The notes: generated by a model not told the origin, from the sequence alone. Numbered from the stretch's first letter, positions 7,066 to 17,167 are shown. The stretch is DNA of 42,056 nt from Lachnospiraceae bacterium (GCA_024403515.1 JAKSRS010000018.1:1-42056), one strand, 5' to 3'. Numbers and translations are program-made.

Positions 7066-7848
7066 ATGAACACAAGTGAAAAATGCAGAGTTGTCATCGA
7101 CAGCGAAAAATGTATCGGTTGCGGCCTTTGTAAAAGTGACTGCGTCGGATTTGATATCGAAATAGTTGATGGTAAGGCAGTTGCAAGAGGTGCAAGCTGT
7201 ATAGGTTGCGGACACTGCGAAGCTATCTGTCCGAAAGGCGCTATTCATATTGAAGGTTTTAGCGACGAAACCGAAGAATTTGAAAACCAGGTAAGACTTG
7301 ACCCCAAAACTCTTATGGACGCTATTAAGACCAGACGTACCATCAGACAGTTTACTGACGAAAAGGTCCCCAAAGAAATCATCGATATGATTATCGAAGC
7401 AGGACGCCTTGCTCCTACCGGTGCCAACTCACAGGGAACAAGCTATATTGTGCTCGATCAAAAGAAAGCTGAATGTGAAAAGGTTGCAGTTTCAATCTTC
7501 TCTAAGGCTATTAATGCAGGCAAAAAATTTATCCCTGCACTTAAGAATATGAACATTGACGAGAACTTCTTCTTTAAGAAGGCTCCCCTAGTTATCGTTA
7601 TATTTGGTAAAGACAAGGTAAGTGCTTCACTCGCAGCCCAGAATATGGCATTTATGGCTGAAGCAAACAATCTTGGTGTTTTATTTAGTGGCTTTTTCAC
7701 CACCTGTATAGGACTTAGCGGTAAAATCAGAAAGATTTTAGGTATCACTAAAAAGGCTAAACCCGTAACAACTCTTGTTATCGGCTACCCTTCGGTTAAA
7801 TACCACAGAACAATTCATAGAAAACCTGCAAAGGTTTCTTATATGTAA
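7066..7848 (+). CDS. Ferredoxin-nitroreductase fusion flavoprotein
   Basis: 260 residues. Residues 10-60 form a two-cluster ferredoxin, with C16-x2-C19-x2-C22-x3-C26 and C45-x2-C48-x2-C51-x3-C55-P, each expected to bind a [4Fe-4S] cluster. From residue 83 a nitroreductase domain starts with IKTRRTIRQFTDEKVP and continues with APTGANSQG and VTTLVIGYP. The ferredoxin half probably passes electrons directly to the domain's FMN, replacing NAD(P)H as donor; this arrangement is common in anaerobic clostridia. The physiological substrate is unknown. Single-gene unit with its own promoter, convergent with a second nitroreductase gene. Confidence 0.92.
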   Translation: MNTSEKCRVVIDSEKCIGCGLCKSDCVGFDIEIVDGKAVARGASCIGCGHCEAICPKGAIHIEGFSDETEEFENQVRLDPKTLMDAIKTRRTIRQFTDEKVPKEIIDMIIEAGRLAPTGANSQGTSYIVLDQKKAECEKVAVSIFSKAINAGKKFIPALKNMNIDENFFFKKAPLVIVIFGKDKVSASLAAQNMAFMAEANNLGVLFSGFFTTCIGLSGKIRKILGITKKAKPVTTLVIGYPSVKYHRTIHRKPAKVSYM

Positions 7849-7901
7849 GTTTGTAAAAGCAATGCACAGTTTTGGCTACTGCAATATTAAATCGATAAAG
7901 G

Positions 7902-7929
7902 CTATATGCAGTTTCACTACTGCATATAG
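7902..7929. terminator. Palindrome between convergent nitroreductase genes
   Basis: A perfect 10-bp inverted repeat, CTATATGCAG (7902-7911) and CTGCATATAG (7920-7929), with an 8-nt loop, in the convergent gap. It overlaps the last codons of the minus-strand gene. No long T-run follows on either side, so it is a weak bidirectional terminator or an mRNA 3'-end structure. Confidence 0.5.
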
Positions 7930-8645
7930 TCTTCAAAATACATGGCTACCGAGCGTGACATTTCCCTTGAAAAGTCTGAGTTATACTTTCTTTCGCAGAA
8001 AGCCTTAGCCCAGTCTTCAAAACTTCTATTTGTGCACTCTTTGGAAAACATCTCGCGTAATCTTGTTTCATCTTTAAGCTCGTATGAATCTACACATACG
8101 ATATCTTCAAGTTTGCATCTAAGAGGTTTGGTTCTTTCAATCTGCTGCTGTGTTGGGTATCCAAATACCAGCATAGCTGCAGGAAAGACATATTTAGGAA
8201 GATTTAAGCACTCTCTCATCTTCTCACAATTTTCCATTACATCACCAATATAACATGAACCTATTCCAAGGCTGTGTGCTGCAACAACACTGTTTTGAGC
8301 CGCAATATTAGTATCTGAAATAGCAAGTGCTAAATCTCCAAGTTCTGGATTTCTGGGATTGGCGCCGGCCGCGAGAAAAGCATCATACCACTTACGGTAA
8401 TCCGCACAGAAAACAAGCACCATCTTGGCCTTAGCAATAAATGCCTGATTATCACAAAGCACTGCCATCTTTTCCTTAAGTTCTTCACTTTGAATATCTA
8501 TAATTGTATATATCTGCATATTACCGGCAGTAGGTGCCTGCATCGCAGCCTCGAGAATAGTTCTTCTGTCCGAATCACTAATCTCTTTATCAGTAAATAC
8601 TCTGACCGATTTTCTATCAAATAATTCTTTAATGGTGTTATTCAT
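7917..8645 (-). CDS. Nitroreductase family protein
   Basis: 242 residues of the FMN-dependent nitroreductase fold: IKELFDRKSVRVFTDKEI at the N-terminus, QAPTAGNMQIY for FMN contact, a central AISDTNIAAQNSVVAAHSLG helix and LGIGSCYIGDV, then MLVFGYPTQQQ. The C-terminal 60 residues (after KLEDIVCVD) extend beyond the core, as in NfrA/FRP-like oxidoreductases. Function: NAD(P)H- or ferredoxin-dependent two-electron reduction of flavins, quinones or nitro compounds; the substrate cannot be read. GGGAGG lies 6 nt before the ATG. It is unrelated in operon terms to the fusion protein it faces. Confidence 0.9.
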   Translation of the reverse strand: MNNTIKELFDRKSVRVFTDKEISDSDRRTILEAAMQAPTAGNMQIYTIIDIQSEELKEKMAVLCDNQAFIAKAKMVLVFCADYRKWYDAFLAAGANPRNPELGDLALAISDTNIAAQNSVVAAHSLGIGSCYIGDVMENCEKMRECLNLPKYVFPAAMLVFGYPTQQQIERTKPLRCKLEDIVCVDSYELKDETRLREMFSKECTNRSFEDWAKAFCERKYNSDFSREMSRSVAMYFEDYMQ

Positions 8646-8733
8646 TCCTTGCCTCCCAATATAGTGTTCTCATAAAGTCTAGTACCGAATTCTATTACCT
8701 CGCTCACTCACCCGACAGCAACAGCGTTACGCA

Positions 8734-10464
8734 CTACAATGTCTTGGCTTTCATCTGCATCTGATAATAGTAGCCTTCTTTGGCCATAAGTTCATCGTGT
8801 GTACCGGCTTCGGAGATGTTACCGTCTTCGATAACGAGAATCATATCTGCGTTCTGGATGGTTGAAAGCCTGTGAGCAATAGCCACTACTGTTCTATGGC
8901 CTGCAAGTTCATTAATAGCGTCCTGAATGTGTTTTTCTGTTTCAACATCGACAGATGCAGTTGCTTCATCAAGAACGATGATAGGTGAATTTCTAAGGAT
9001 TGCTCTTGCGATTGCAACGCGCTGTTTCTGGCCGCCTGAAAGTCGCAGTCCTCTCTCGCCAACCATGGTATCGTAGCCAAGAGGCATCTTCATAATATCA
9101 TCATGGATTCTTGCAGCCTTAGCAGCTTCAATAATCTCCTCTTTGCTTGCACTTCTAAGTGCATAGCCGATATTTTCAGCGATTGTTGCATTAAATAAAA
9201 ATGTATCCTGTAAAACAGGCGAAATCTGGCGTCTTAAACTTTCCAGCGTAACCTTCTTTATATCGTGTCCGTCAATCTTAACGCATCCGCCTGTCGGATC
9301 ATAAAATCTTGATAAAAGCTGGGTCATTGTAGTCTTACCAACACCCGTAGGTCCTACAAGTGCAAGCATCATTCCGGGCTTACATTCAAAAGAAACCCCA
9401 TCAAGCACGGGCATTTCTTTTTCATAACTAAAGGTAACGTTTTCAAAAGAAATTGCACCTTCTACATTTTCAAGTTCGTAAGCATCTTCATCATCGACAA
9501 TCTTTGAAGGAGTATCAAGAATAAGTGCTACTCTTTCGGCTCCTGCAAGGGCCTGCTGAAGATTCTCCATTAACTGGGCAAGACCTGAAATAGGACCATA
9601 AAACAATGATAAGTAAAGGACAAAAGAAACAACATCTTCAACTGAAAGGTTGCTCTTAACACTTAATATACCGCCAAATAAAATAACAAGAACTGTACCC
9701 GTTGAAGAAATAAACTCAACTGTAGGATGGAAAATAGCACCGGCCTTTAAAGCCTTTAACATAGCGGCAACCTGCTTATCGTTAGCCTTTCTCATCTCCC
9801 CGGCTTCACTTTCCTGCTGACCAAAAGCCTGAATCTCATGAATACCCGAAAGGTCATCCTGAAGTCTTGCATTAAGTTCACCCATTACCTTCTGAGATGC
9901 CCTGAAGTATGGTCTTACTACCTTGGCAAAAATGATACCTGATACAAGAATTAAAGGAATCGGACAACAGGTTAATAGTGCAAGTTTCCAATTGATAGTA
10001 AGAAGTATCACTAAAACGCCCACAAAGGTAACAACATTTGTAATCATTTCAGGAATAATGTGAGCATATAAAAGTTCAAACTCTCTTGTATCATTTACAA
10101 CGCGGCTCATTAAATCACCGGTCTGCTTGTCATGAAAAAATGTAAGGTCCATAAACTGCATCTTTTCATAAAGTCGCTGTCTTAAGTCACCTACAAGTTC
10201 CCACGCTGCTTTATGAGCAAGATAGTTATTTAAAAATCTGAATAATACTCTTCCAAGGTAAAGAACCAGTAAAATAAGTGCCAGCGAAATGATGAAATTA
10301 AGGTTATCGCTGCTCACTCCCTGACTGATGGCTCCGGTGGCCTGAGATAAAACCTTAGGGGCTGCAAGATTTACAAGAGTAAGGAAAATCGTTGCCAAAA
10401 TAGCACCAAGATAATAAGCCTTGTATCTGGCAGCTTCCTTGGTTAACTGTAGAATAGTCTTCAT
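8734..10464 (-). CDS. ABC exporter, fused membrane and ATPase domains (MsbA/LmrA type)
   Basis: 576 residues. Residues 1-310 are the six-helix type-1 exporter membrane domain. Residues 335-576 are the ATPase, with Walker A GPTGVGKT (371-378), signature LSGGQ (475-479), Walker B IIVLDE (495-500) and H-loop His531. All catalytic residues are present, so a homodimeric exporter is likely. The substrate (lipid, peptide or drug) is not predictable. The start is the ATG with AAGGG 8 nt upstream. It appears monocistronic; no partner half-transporter is next to it. An 88-bp gap to the nitroreductase start holds only that gene's ribosome binding site. Confidence 0.95.
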   Translation of the reverse strand: MKTILQLTKEAARYKAYYLGAILATIFLTLVNLAAPKVLSQATGAISQGVSSDNLNFIISLALILLVLYLGRVLFRFLNNYLAHKAAWELVGDLRQRLYEKMQFMDLTFFHDKQTGDLMSRVVNDTREFELLYAHIIPEMITNVVTFVGVLVILLTINWKLALLTCCPIPLILVSGIIFAKVVRPYFRASQKVMGELNARLQDDLSGIHEIQAFGQQESEAGEMRKANDKQVAAMLKALKAGAIFHPTVEFISSTGTVLVILFGGILSVKSNLSVEDVVSFVLYLSLFYGPISGLAQLMENLQQALAGAERVALILDTPSKIVDDEDAYELENVEGAISFENVTFSYEKEMPVLDGVSFECKPGMMLALVGPTGVGKTTMTQLLSRFYDPTGGCVKIDGHDIKKVTLESLRRQISPVLQDTFLFNATIAENIGYALRSASKEEIIEAAKAARIHDDIMKMPLGYDTMVGERGLRLSGGQKQRVAIARAILRNSPIIVLDEATASVDVETEKHIQDAINELAGHRTVVAIAHRLSTIQNADMILVIEDGNISEAGTHDELMAKEGYYYQMQMKAKTL

Positions 10465-10581
10465 AAATATAACCCTTTCAAAATGTATTCTTCTCTCATA
10501 GTATGTCTGATATATAGGTTACCATATGAATCACTTGCCCTCAAGAAATAAACTATTACAAATTAGTACGAAACTATCGGG

Positions 10582-10622
10582 CACAAAAAAAGAGGATAGA
10601 AACCATAGATTTCTATCCTCTC
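10582..10622 (-). terminator. Terminator of the lplBCA-type operon
   Basis: On the minus strand GAGGATAGAAA and TTTCTATCCTC form an 11-bp stem with a short loop, followed by seven T (10584-10590). It lies 40 bp after the binding-protein stop. In the other direction it ends in TCTCTTT, so it may also work weakly as a plus-strand stop. Confidence 0.85.
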
Positions 10623-10662
10623 TCTTTATCTTTTAGGATTAATTAACTTGTTAAACAAGAAA

Positions 10663-12387
10663 TTAAGGAAGCATTAATGCATCGCCGTAAACAGCAATCC
10701 ACTTAGCTAAACGCTCATCCATAATGTCCTGTCCACCAGCTGAAAGGTATTCAGCCATACCTGCATCCCAAACTGAATCGAAGTCAGCAGGAGCAGCGAT
10801 AACAGCGTTATCAAATGTAGCATCTCTCTTATCTGTGAGGTTAGATACACCTGTTTCAGCAGAGATTTCACCAACGCTAACAGAAATCGGTACCTTGTGA
10901 TCTCTGAATGCTACTGTCATAGCCTTAACTACGTCAGCAGGATCAACGTTAGCATATGTGTATGCTAATGAAGCGTTTGTTAATTCATCAGTAGCAAGTC
11001 TTAAACCGTTAGTTGTCATTGTAAGGTCGATGTTGTTACCAGAGTTCTGTGTATAAGCTACGTTAGCTTCATCTACAGCCTGGATAGCAATTGCACCACC
11101 ATCAAGTACTTTATGGTTGATGCCTTCTTCACCCTTCTGTAAGTATTCAACTGTTGACTGAGTTGAAATGAAATCAAGGTAAAGCATTGATGCTAAAGGT
11201 TCATCGTTTGTTGTAGGGAAGAATGCCTTACGGTCACCAGCAGGGCTGTATGAGTACTTTGTGTAGTTACCATTCTTATCTTCGAAGCAGTCAACTGCTA
11301 CGAACTTAGCGCCTTCGCCGTATGTTGCACCAAGAACAGCGTTGATGCTGTCTGCACCGTTACGGAAAGGATAATCATAGTTGTGCATGAATGCACCAAC
11401 ATAACCAGCCTTGATCATGTCGTCTTCTGATGTATCACCACTTGCATAAAGAGCGAAATCTTTCCAGATAAGTCCATCATTGTACCATCCGTTAAGAACT
11501 CTTACAGCTTCCTTTGTACCGGGTTCTGTGAACTTTCTGTCATCGTAACCATTTACATAGTAATCCTTGTCTGAGATTGCAGGATCCATGAATGATTCGA
11601 TAAGGTTAGCAGCTCTCCAACCGATATCATATGAAACTGAGAAAGGAACCATCTTGTCAGCGTCAGCGCCAAGAAGTGTTTCAGCGTTGTCACGGAAAGC
11701 AACAAGCATAGCTTCGAATTCAGCTCTTGTTGTAGGTTCAGCAATACCAAGTTTCTCTAACCAGTCAGCACGAACGAATGTGTTAATACGGTAGATGTTA
11801 TTTCTTCTACCTTCTACACACCAAAGAGTACCTTCTACGGGATCAAGATCCATGTAGATGTTTTCTTCGCCAAGCCATCCGAAGAGGTTAGGAAGCATAT
11901 CCTTGTACTGGCTAATTACGGGTGCTAAATCCTGAACACCGCCCATTGTAGCGTATGTCTGGATTGTAGGATAATCGTATGTGTAGCAGATATCAGGTGC
12001 TGTACCTGCTGCAAGAAGGTTGTTGATCTGGTCAACTTCTGTCCAACGGGGAACAGCTACGAATTCAACTTCAACGTTGTACTTCTCAAGCATCTGAGCC
12101 TTGATCCAGTCTGTCCAAACGTTGTCGTTAGCAGGTGTTGCGCCATCACGATCATAAACTTCAACTGAAATGTGTCTTGTTTCTACAAACTTACCATCTT
12201 TCATTCCTTCAACTTCTGCAGGAGCTTCAGGTGCAGCTACGTCTGTTGAAGCAGGAGCTTCTGTAGATACACTTGCTTCTGTTGAATCAGGTGTAGAAGT
12301 GCTTGTAGAAGGTGCTTTTTCGCCACAAGCTGCAAGGCTTAATACCATAGTTGCGGCAAGTAAAACTGATAATACTTTCTTTTTCAC
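10663..12387 (-). CDS. LplA-type carbohydrate-binding lipoprotein of an ABC importer
   Basis: 574 residues. The start is a GTG at 12385-12387, with GGGAGG 7 nt upstream; the ATG 15 nt earlier lies inside that ribosome binding site. Signal peptide with lipobox SLAAC (Cys21), then a Ser/Thr/Glu/Pro-rich linker to about residue 55. The long family-1 solute-binding body contains NNLLAAGTAPDICYTYDYPT. Large lipoproteins of this type (LplA/YtcQ) pair with LplB/LplC permeases that, like many clostridial sugar importers, borrow a shared ATPase encoded elsewhere; none is here. Its place beside GH51 and GH43 genes suggests an arabino- or xylo-oligosaccharide ligand, as inference. Last gene of its operon. 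Confidence 0.9.
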   Translation of the reverse strand: MKKKVLSVLLAATMVLSLAACGEKAPSTSTSTPDSTEASVSTEAPASTDVAAPEAPAEVEGMKDGKFVETRHISVEVYDRDGATPANDNVWTDWIKAQMLEKYNVEVEFVAVPRWTEVDQINNLLAAGTAPDICYTYDYPTIQTYATMGGVQDLAPVISQYKDMLPNLFGWLGEENIYMDLDPVEGTLWCVEGRRNNIYRINTFVRADWLEKLGIAEPTTRAEFEAMLVAFRDNAETLLGADADKMVPFSVSYDIGWRAANLIESFMDPAISDKDYYVNGYDDRKFTEPGTKEAVRVLNGWYNDGLIWKDFALYASGDTSEDDMIKAGYVGAFMHNYDYPFRNGADSINAVLGATYGEGAKFVAVDCFEDKNGNYTKYSYSPAGDRKAFFPTTNDEPLASMLYLDFISTQSTVEYLQKGEEGINHKVLDGGAIAIQAVDEANVAYTQNSGNNIDLTMTTNGLRLATDELTNASLAYTYANVDPADVVKAMTVAFRDHKVPISVSVGEISAETGVSNLTDKRDATFDNAVIAAPADFDSVWDAGMAEYLSAGGQDIMDERLAKWIAVYGDALMLP

Positions 12388-12444
12388 TTTAATACCTCCC
12401 ATATGTATAGTGATAAAATTTTATGAATAACGATTTAAAATCGC

Positions 12445-13314
12445 TTATTCCTTTACTGCTCCTAATGTTACGCCGGCGATGAAGTACTTCTGAAGCCAAG
12501 GGTAAATCATAAGGATCGGGATTGTTGAAAACATTACAGTTGCGGCCTTAAGTGAATCTGAAAGACCAGGCTGTGTGAAGCCTTCCTGTGCTGCGATTTC
12601 AACGCTGTTAATGTTATTTAAGATATTGTAAAGAAGTAACTGTAAAGGATAATACTTAGCTTCTGTAATATACATAAGAGCATCTGAATATCCATTCCAA
12701 CGACCTACCGCGTAGAACAAAGCAAGAGTTGCAAATACAGGCTTTGAAAGAGGTAAGTAAATCTTTACAAGTATCTGGAAGAAGGAAGCTCCGTCGATTT
12801 CCGCTGATTCTCTAAGTGAATCAGGAATACCATAGAAGAAACTTCTCATAATAATCATGTTGTACACACTAAGACAGCTGGGAATCAGGAGTACTAACGG
12901 ATTATTTAAAAGTCCCAACTGCTTCATAAGAAGGTAGTTAGGAATTGTTCCTGCATTGAAGAACATTGTGATTGTAATAAGGATATTGATAAATCCTTTA
13001 CCCTTAAGTCCTTCGAAAATCAAAGGATAAGCACAAAGGGTTGTCATTGTAAGTGAAATAAGTGTGCCTGCAAGTGTTAAGAAGGCTGTCCATGCGAATG
13101 ATCTTAAATACTTAGGATCTCCGAGAACCTTTTTGTATGCGTCGAAGTTTAATCCCTTAGGTAAAAGATAAACATCATGACGAATAAGGTGGTCTGCACT
13201 ACTAAGTGATCTTGCCAAAAGGTTAAGCATAGGGATTACACAGATAAGTGCAACAAGTATACAGATAAAGACGAACACCCAGTCGCCCATCTTGGTTTTA
13301 GCTGATTTAATCAT
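12445..13314 (-). CDS. LplC-type sugar ABC transporter permease
   Basis: 289 residues, six predicted helices, MalG-like subfamily. The cytoplasmic coupling segment ESAEIDGASFFQILVKIYLPLSKP is the conserved EAA loop that docks on the ATPase (residues about 188-210). The C-terminus ends FIAGVTLGAVKE, as in LplC/YtcP proteins. AAGGAG precedes the ATG by 10 nt. It lies 18 bp after lplB and 57 bp before the binding-protein gene, so the order is B-C-A. Confidence 0.92.
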   Translation of the reverse strand: MIKSAKTKMGDWVFVFICILVALICVIPMLNLLARSLSSADHLIRHDVYLLPKGLNFDAYKKVLGDPKYLRSFAWTAFLTLAGTLISLTMTTLCAYPLIFEGLKGKGFINILITITMFFNAGTIPNYLLMKQLGLLNNPLVLLIPSCLSVYNMIIMRSFFYGIPDSLRESAEIDGASFFQILVKIYLPLSKPVFATLALFYAVGRWNGYSDALMYITEAKYYPLQLLLYNILNNINSVEIAAQEGFTQPGLSDSLKAATVMFSTIPILMIYPWLQKYFIAGVTLGAVKE

Positions 13315-13332
13315 GACTTTAGTTCTCCTTTC

Positions 13333-14274
13333 CTACCATATTCCTCGTTCACCGAGTTTTCTTGAAATCCAGTTAGCAGAAAGAAGGAAGAACACACCTA
13401 CTACAGACTGGAACAAACCAACTGCAGTTGTAAGTGAGAACTGAAGTCCCTTAATACCGTTTATGTATACGAATGTAGGTAATACTTCGGCTACATCAAG
13501 TACAAGTGTATTTCTCATGGCGAAAGGTCTGTCGAAACCACCACCCATGATTCCACCTAAGTTCATGATAAGAAGGACAACGATTGTTGATTTAATACCG
13601 GGAAGTGTGATATGCCACATCTTCTTAAATCTTCCGGCACCGTCAACTGATGCTGCTTCATATAATTCAGGATTGATACCTGCAATAGCTGCAAGGTAAA
13701 CGATTGAACCCCATCCAAAGTTCTGCCAAACTCCAAGGCCGATGTAAGTTGCAACCCAGTGCTTGGACTCGTTAAGGAAAGGAATTGCTTCACCACCAAG
13801 GTTTGTAATAAGTACGTTAATCAAACCGTTTGTAGGAGCAAAAATCTGAAGAGCAAGGCTGTAAATAATAACCCATGAAAGGAAGTGAGGCATGTAAGCG
13901 ATTGTCTGAACTACCTTCTTAAATCTCTTCAAAACAAGTTCATTAAGAATTAATGCGAAAATGATTGGTGCAGGGAAACCTACAACCAAGTCAAAAAGAT
14001 TAAGTGTAACTGTATTTCTAATTGACCTTATGAAGTCTTTATTCTTGAAAGCTTTAATGAAATACTTCATTCCGTTATTGGCAGCCCAGGGCATTTCCCA
14101 TACGCTCTTACCAATCTTGTATTCCTTGAAAGCAATCATGATAAATTCCATTGGCTTATATTTAAAAACCAGGAAGTACACGATAGGTAAAAGCAAAAGA
14201 AAATATAGCTGCCAATACCTTCTAAGATAAGCACCCCAATTGGTTTTCTTCTTTGGAACTTTAACTTTACTCAT
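13333..14274 (-). CDS. LplB-type sugar ABC transporter permease
   Basis: 313 residues, six helices, MalF-like subfamily. It starts MSKVKVPKKKTNWGAYL; this ATG (14272-14274) has GGAGG 11 nt upstream, whereas an in-frame upstream ATG has none. The EAA-type coupling loop is ELYEAASVDGAGRFKKMWHITLPGI. The C-terminus ends in NWISRKLGERGIW, typical of LplB. First gene of the lplBCA-type operon, downstream of a 300-bp leader region rich in TGCAA motifs. Confidence 0.92.
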   Translation of the reverse strand: MSKVKVPKKKTNWGAYLRRYWQLYFLLLLPIVYFLVFKYKPMEFIMIAFKEYKIGKSVWEMPWAANNGMKYFIKAFKNKDFIRSIRNTVTLNLFDLVVGFPAPIIFALILNELVLKRFKKVVQTIAYMPHFLSWVIIYSLALQIFAPTNGLINVLITNLGGEAIPFLNESKHWVATYIGLGVWQNFGWGSIVYLAAIAGINPELYEAASVDGAGRFKKMWHITLPGIKSTIVVLLIMNLGGIMGGGFDRPFAMRNTLVLDVAEVLPTFVYINGIKGLQFSLTTAVGLFQSVVGVFFLLSANWISRKLGERGIW

Positions 14275-14579
14275 CTGATATTTGTCCTCCGAACCGTATC
14301 TCTCATTGCAAAAATTATGTGTATATTGCAAATATTGCTATGGTAAAACTTGGTAAAATTAATATTTGCCGAATACAACTCCAACTTTTGTTTTTCTCAT
14401 TGTGCACTTCTTATGGTTTTTATACAATAGCAATTCGAACCATAGACAAAATTTGCAATTGTTGCCACACTTTTTGCAATGTGTGCAATATCTTGCAATA
14501 TTTTGCCTTCATTTTGCCTAATGACAGGCATAAATCTTGTGCAACATTACATTTTCAGCTTCAGGCTTATGTAAATATC
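14275..14579 (-). promoter_or_regulatory. lplB upstream region with phased TGCAA motifs
   Basis: A gene-free stretch between the GH51 terminator and lplB. TTGCAA occurs at 14306, 14326, 14453, 14474 and 14493, and TGCAA at 14484. Spacings are 20, about 20 and about 10 bp, close to whole helical turns. This is far more than chance and suggests multiple binding sites for one regulator controlling lplBCA. I could not assign a clear -35/-10 pair. Confidence 0.55.
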
Positions 14580-14606
14580 AAAAAAACCCGGACAAAAAGT
14601 CCGGGC
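14580..14606 (-). terminator. Terminator after the GH51 gene
   Basis: CCCGGAC (14587-14593), 5-nt loop, GTCCGGG (14599-14605), followed on the minus strand by seven T. It lies 31 bp after the GH51 stop and separates the glycosidase genes from the lpl operon. Confidence 0.9.
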
Positions 14607-14636
14607 TGTTTCATATTACTTATACATTAGCACTGT

Positions 14637-16142
14637 TTATTTAATTCTGATTTCAACAACGCTTGCAGCAGGAAGTGTTACCTTTAATGTGTTCTTGTTT
14701 ACACTTACCCCTGATAACTTTTCTTCCGTAAGTTTTTCAGGTTCTTCAAAAGTATTGTAAGTATGAATATCATCACTTGTTACAATGTTTGCTTCAACTA
14801 ATTCATATGAATCTTTTCCCGTAAGAATAACGTCAAGTTCTTTACTGTCCTTAGTTGAAAGGTTATTAAGTGTAATAGTAATGATTCCATCTTTTCTTGA
14901 TACTGATTCGGTAATCTCAGGAACCTGCCATTCGCCGATACCGGTTTCATTAACACCTGTAAGAGCTGAATCCAAAAGCATAGCTCCCTGGTGGTGACGG
15001 TACATATGGAACACATGGTAAGTAGGTGTCTTAACCATCTTTGGACCTTCAGTTAAGATAACAGACTGAAGAACATTTACCATCTGAGCAATGCAGGCCA
15101 TACGAACTCTGTCAGAATGCTTATTGAAGATATTAAGGTTAATTCCGGCAACCAATGCATCTCTTAAAGTATTCTGCTGATATAAAAATCCGGGATTTGT
15201 TCCGGGTTCAACCGTAAACCAGGTTCCCCATTCATCAACTGATAATCCAATCTTCTTATCCGGATCATACTGATCAATGATTGCTGAATGATTCTTAATC
15301 AATGTTTCCATCCAAAGAGTTTTCTTTAAGGTCTTATACCAGGTTTCTTCATCAAACTCTGTTGCGCTTCCTTTTTCAATCCAGCCTTCAGGATGAGTGT
15401 AATAATGAAGAGAAAGATAATCCATTGAACCATGGTAGTCTTCCGGAAGGTGATCAAAACAGGTCTTTAATACTCCTTCAGTCCAATGATAGTCATCTAC
15501 ATTAGGTCCTCCACAGACCTTCTTAATCGGGTGATCCGGGTCATAATTTCTTACATAAGTCTGATATCTTCTATATTCATTTCCGTAATACTCGGGTGTC
15601 ATATGACCGCCGCAACCCCAGTTTTCATTTCCAACGCCAAAGAAATCAACAGTCCATGCTTCTTCATGACCGTTTTCCTTACGAAGATCTGCCATAGGCG
15701 ATACGCCCTTAAAGGTCATGTATTCAACCCACTCGCTCATTTCAGCAACCGTACCGCTTCCAACGTTACCATTCACGTATGTTTTGCAGCCAAGCTGACG
15801 ACAAAGTTCAAAATACTCGTGTGTACCAAAACTGTTATCTTCAATTACACCACCCCAGTGAGTATTGATCATTTTCTTTCTTTTGCTCTTCTCACCAATA
15901 CCATCTTTCCAGTGGTATTCATCAGCAAAGCATCCGCCGGGCCAGCGAAGCATAGGAATCTGCATTTCTTTTAAAGCTTCTACAACATCGCTTCTCATTC
16001 CGTTTACATTAGGAATATCTGAGTTTTCTCCTACGTAGAGACCTTCATAGATACATCTTCCCAGATGCTCTGAGAAATGACCGTAAATTTCAGGCTCAAT
16101 ACGGTTTAGCTCGTGATTGTCATTAATTGTTAACTTAGCCAT
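14637..16142 (-). CDS. abfA: GH51 alpha-L-arabinofuranosidase, cytoplasmic
   Basis: 501 residues, the usual length for bacterial GH51. TIM barrel at residues 1-390 and a C-terminal beta domain. Conserved segments are [15 protein letters not shown] (66-80), acid/base Glu173 in [11 protein letters not shown], and nucleophile Glu304 in [10 protein letters not shown]. It lacks a signal peptide and so releases arabinose inside the cell from imported arabino- or arabinoxylo-oligosaccharides. GGAGGG lies 8 nt before the ATG. Third in a row of glycosidases, 23 bp after the GH43_26-like gene, and ended by the terminator at 14580-14606. Confidence 0.97.
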   Translation of the reverse strand: MAKLTINDNHELNRIEPEIYGHFSEHLGRCIYEGLYVGENSDIPNVNGMRSDVVEALKEMQIPMLRWPGGCFADEYHWKDGIGEKSKRKKMINTHWGGVIEDNSFGTHEYFELCRQLGCKTYVNGNVGSGTVAEMSEWVEYMTFKGVSPMADLRKENGHEEAWTVDFFGVGNENWGCGGHMTPEYYGNEYRRYQTYVRNYDPDHPIKKVCGGPNVDDYHWTEGVLKTCFDHLPEDYHGSMDYLSLHYYTHPEGWIEKGSATEFDEETWYKTLKKTLWMETLIKNHSAIIDQYDPDKKIGLSVDEWGTWFTVEPGTNPGFLYQQNTLRDALVAGINLNIFNKHSDRVRMACIAQMVNVLQSVILTEGPKMVKTPTYHVFHMYRHHQGAMLLDSALTGVNETGIGEWQVPEITESVSRKDGIITITLNNLSTKDSKELDVILTGKDSYELVEANIVTSDDIHTYNTFEEPEKLTEEKLSGVSVNKNTLKVTLPAASVVEIRIK

Positions 16143-16165
16143 TGTTACTTCCCTCCAAAACTTTT

Positions 16166-17119
16166 TTAATTATCATAAGAAAATACCGGATAACCCTTTT
16201 CATCCCACTCAATCTTCATAAGCATTGCGTGTCTGTTGGGGTTATATAATGGATCGCCGACTATTTCAGTTTCGGTTCTCGCATGATAAACAATTATATC
16301 ATTTCCTTCTTCATCTTTTGTGAAGGAATTATGTCCGGGACCATATATTCCATGCTCGTAACTAGTTGTTAAAACAGGCATTCTTGACTTATCCCAACTT
16401 TTAGGATCAAGTAAATCGCTGTCTTCATCTGCTACAAGCATTCCGACACAGTAGTTGATTCCCGTATCTGATGCTGAATATGTTAAAAAGATTTTTCCAT
16501 CCTTTTTAATGGTTCCGGGTCCTTCGTTTACCCAGAATCCATGTCTTTCCCAGTCATAATCAGGTGTTGTAAGTAAAACCTGAACTGTTTTTAATGTGTA
16601 GCCATTCTCCATCTTGGCGATGTAAAGGTTTGAAATCTGCTTTCCGACCCCGACCTTTTCAGCCCATACATAGTACCATTCGCCCTTGTTTTCAAATACA
16701 TGTGCATCCAGTGAAAATGCTTCAAAAGAAAACTCATCGTCTAAGGCTCTTTTCATTTTACCCTTTTCAATCCACTCATCTTCCCAGGGATCATCTCCTG
16801 TACATTCAAGTACGTAGGGACGAATTTTCCAGATATCTTCCATCTCACCACCGGCGTAGTAAATGTACCAGCGTCCAAAAAGATAGTGAATTTCAGGTGC
16901 CCATATATGCTTACTCATAGGACCGCTCTCGTGCTTTTGCCATAAGGTCTTCTCCGGAGCTGTTGCCAGTTCCTTAAGGGTTCTCGCCCTTCTTAAAACA
17001 ATTGCATCGTAAGCAGGAATTGATGCGGTAAAATAGTACCAGCCATCCTCCGAAAGATATACATACGGATCAGCTCTTTGCATAATCCAGGGTTCATTGT
17101 ACTTCACACTTGTATCCAT
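16166..17119 (-). CDS. GH43 exo-alpha-1,5-L-arabinofuranosidase (GH43_26 type), cytoplasmic
   Basis: 317 residues, five-bladed propeller domain only. It resembles Streptomyces Araf43A throughout: [34 protein letters not shown], and [10 protein letters not shown]. The catalytic triad of the family maps to Asp17, Asp138 (FSLDAH) and Glu199 (VNEGPG). This subfamily removes terminal arabinose from alpha-1,5-arabino-oligosaccharides. No signal peptide. The ATG at 17117-17119 is preferred (AGGAG 9 nt upstream) over a TTG two codons earlier. It works with the GH51 enzyme on imported oligosaccharides. Confidence 0.93.
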   Translation of the reverse strand: MDTSVKYNEPWIMQRADPYVYLSEDGWYYFTASIPAYDAIVLRRARTLKELATAPEKTLWQKHESGPMSKHIWAPEIHYLFGRWYIYYAGGEMEDIWKIRPYVLECTGDDPWEDEWIEKGKMKRALDDEFSFEAFSLDAHVFENKGEWYYVWAEKVGVGKQISNLYIAKMENGYTLKTVQVLLTTPDYDWERHGFWVNEGPGTIKKDGKIFLTYSASDTGINYCVGMLVADEDSDLLDPKSWDKSRMPVLTTSYEHGIYGPGHNSFTKDEEGNDIIVYHARTETEIVGDPLYNPNRHAMLMKIEWDEKGYPVFSYDN

Positions 17120-17167
17120 TTTCAAAATCTCCTAATAATCTCCAAATTTGGCTTCCCCTCAAAATGC

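Noticed and set aside
15486..15974. 162-codon plus-strand frame
   Set aside because: Antisense to the GH51 gene, whose catalytic motifs are certain; no ribosome binding site.
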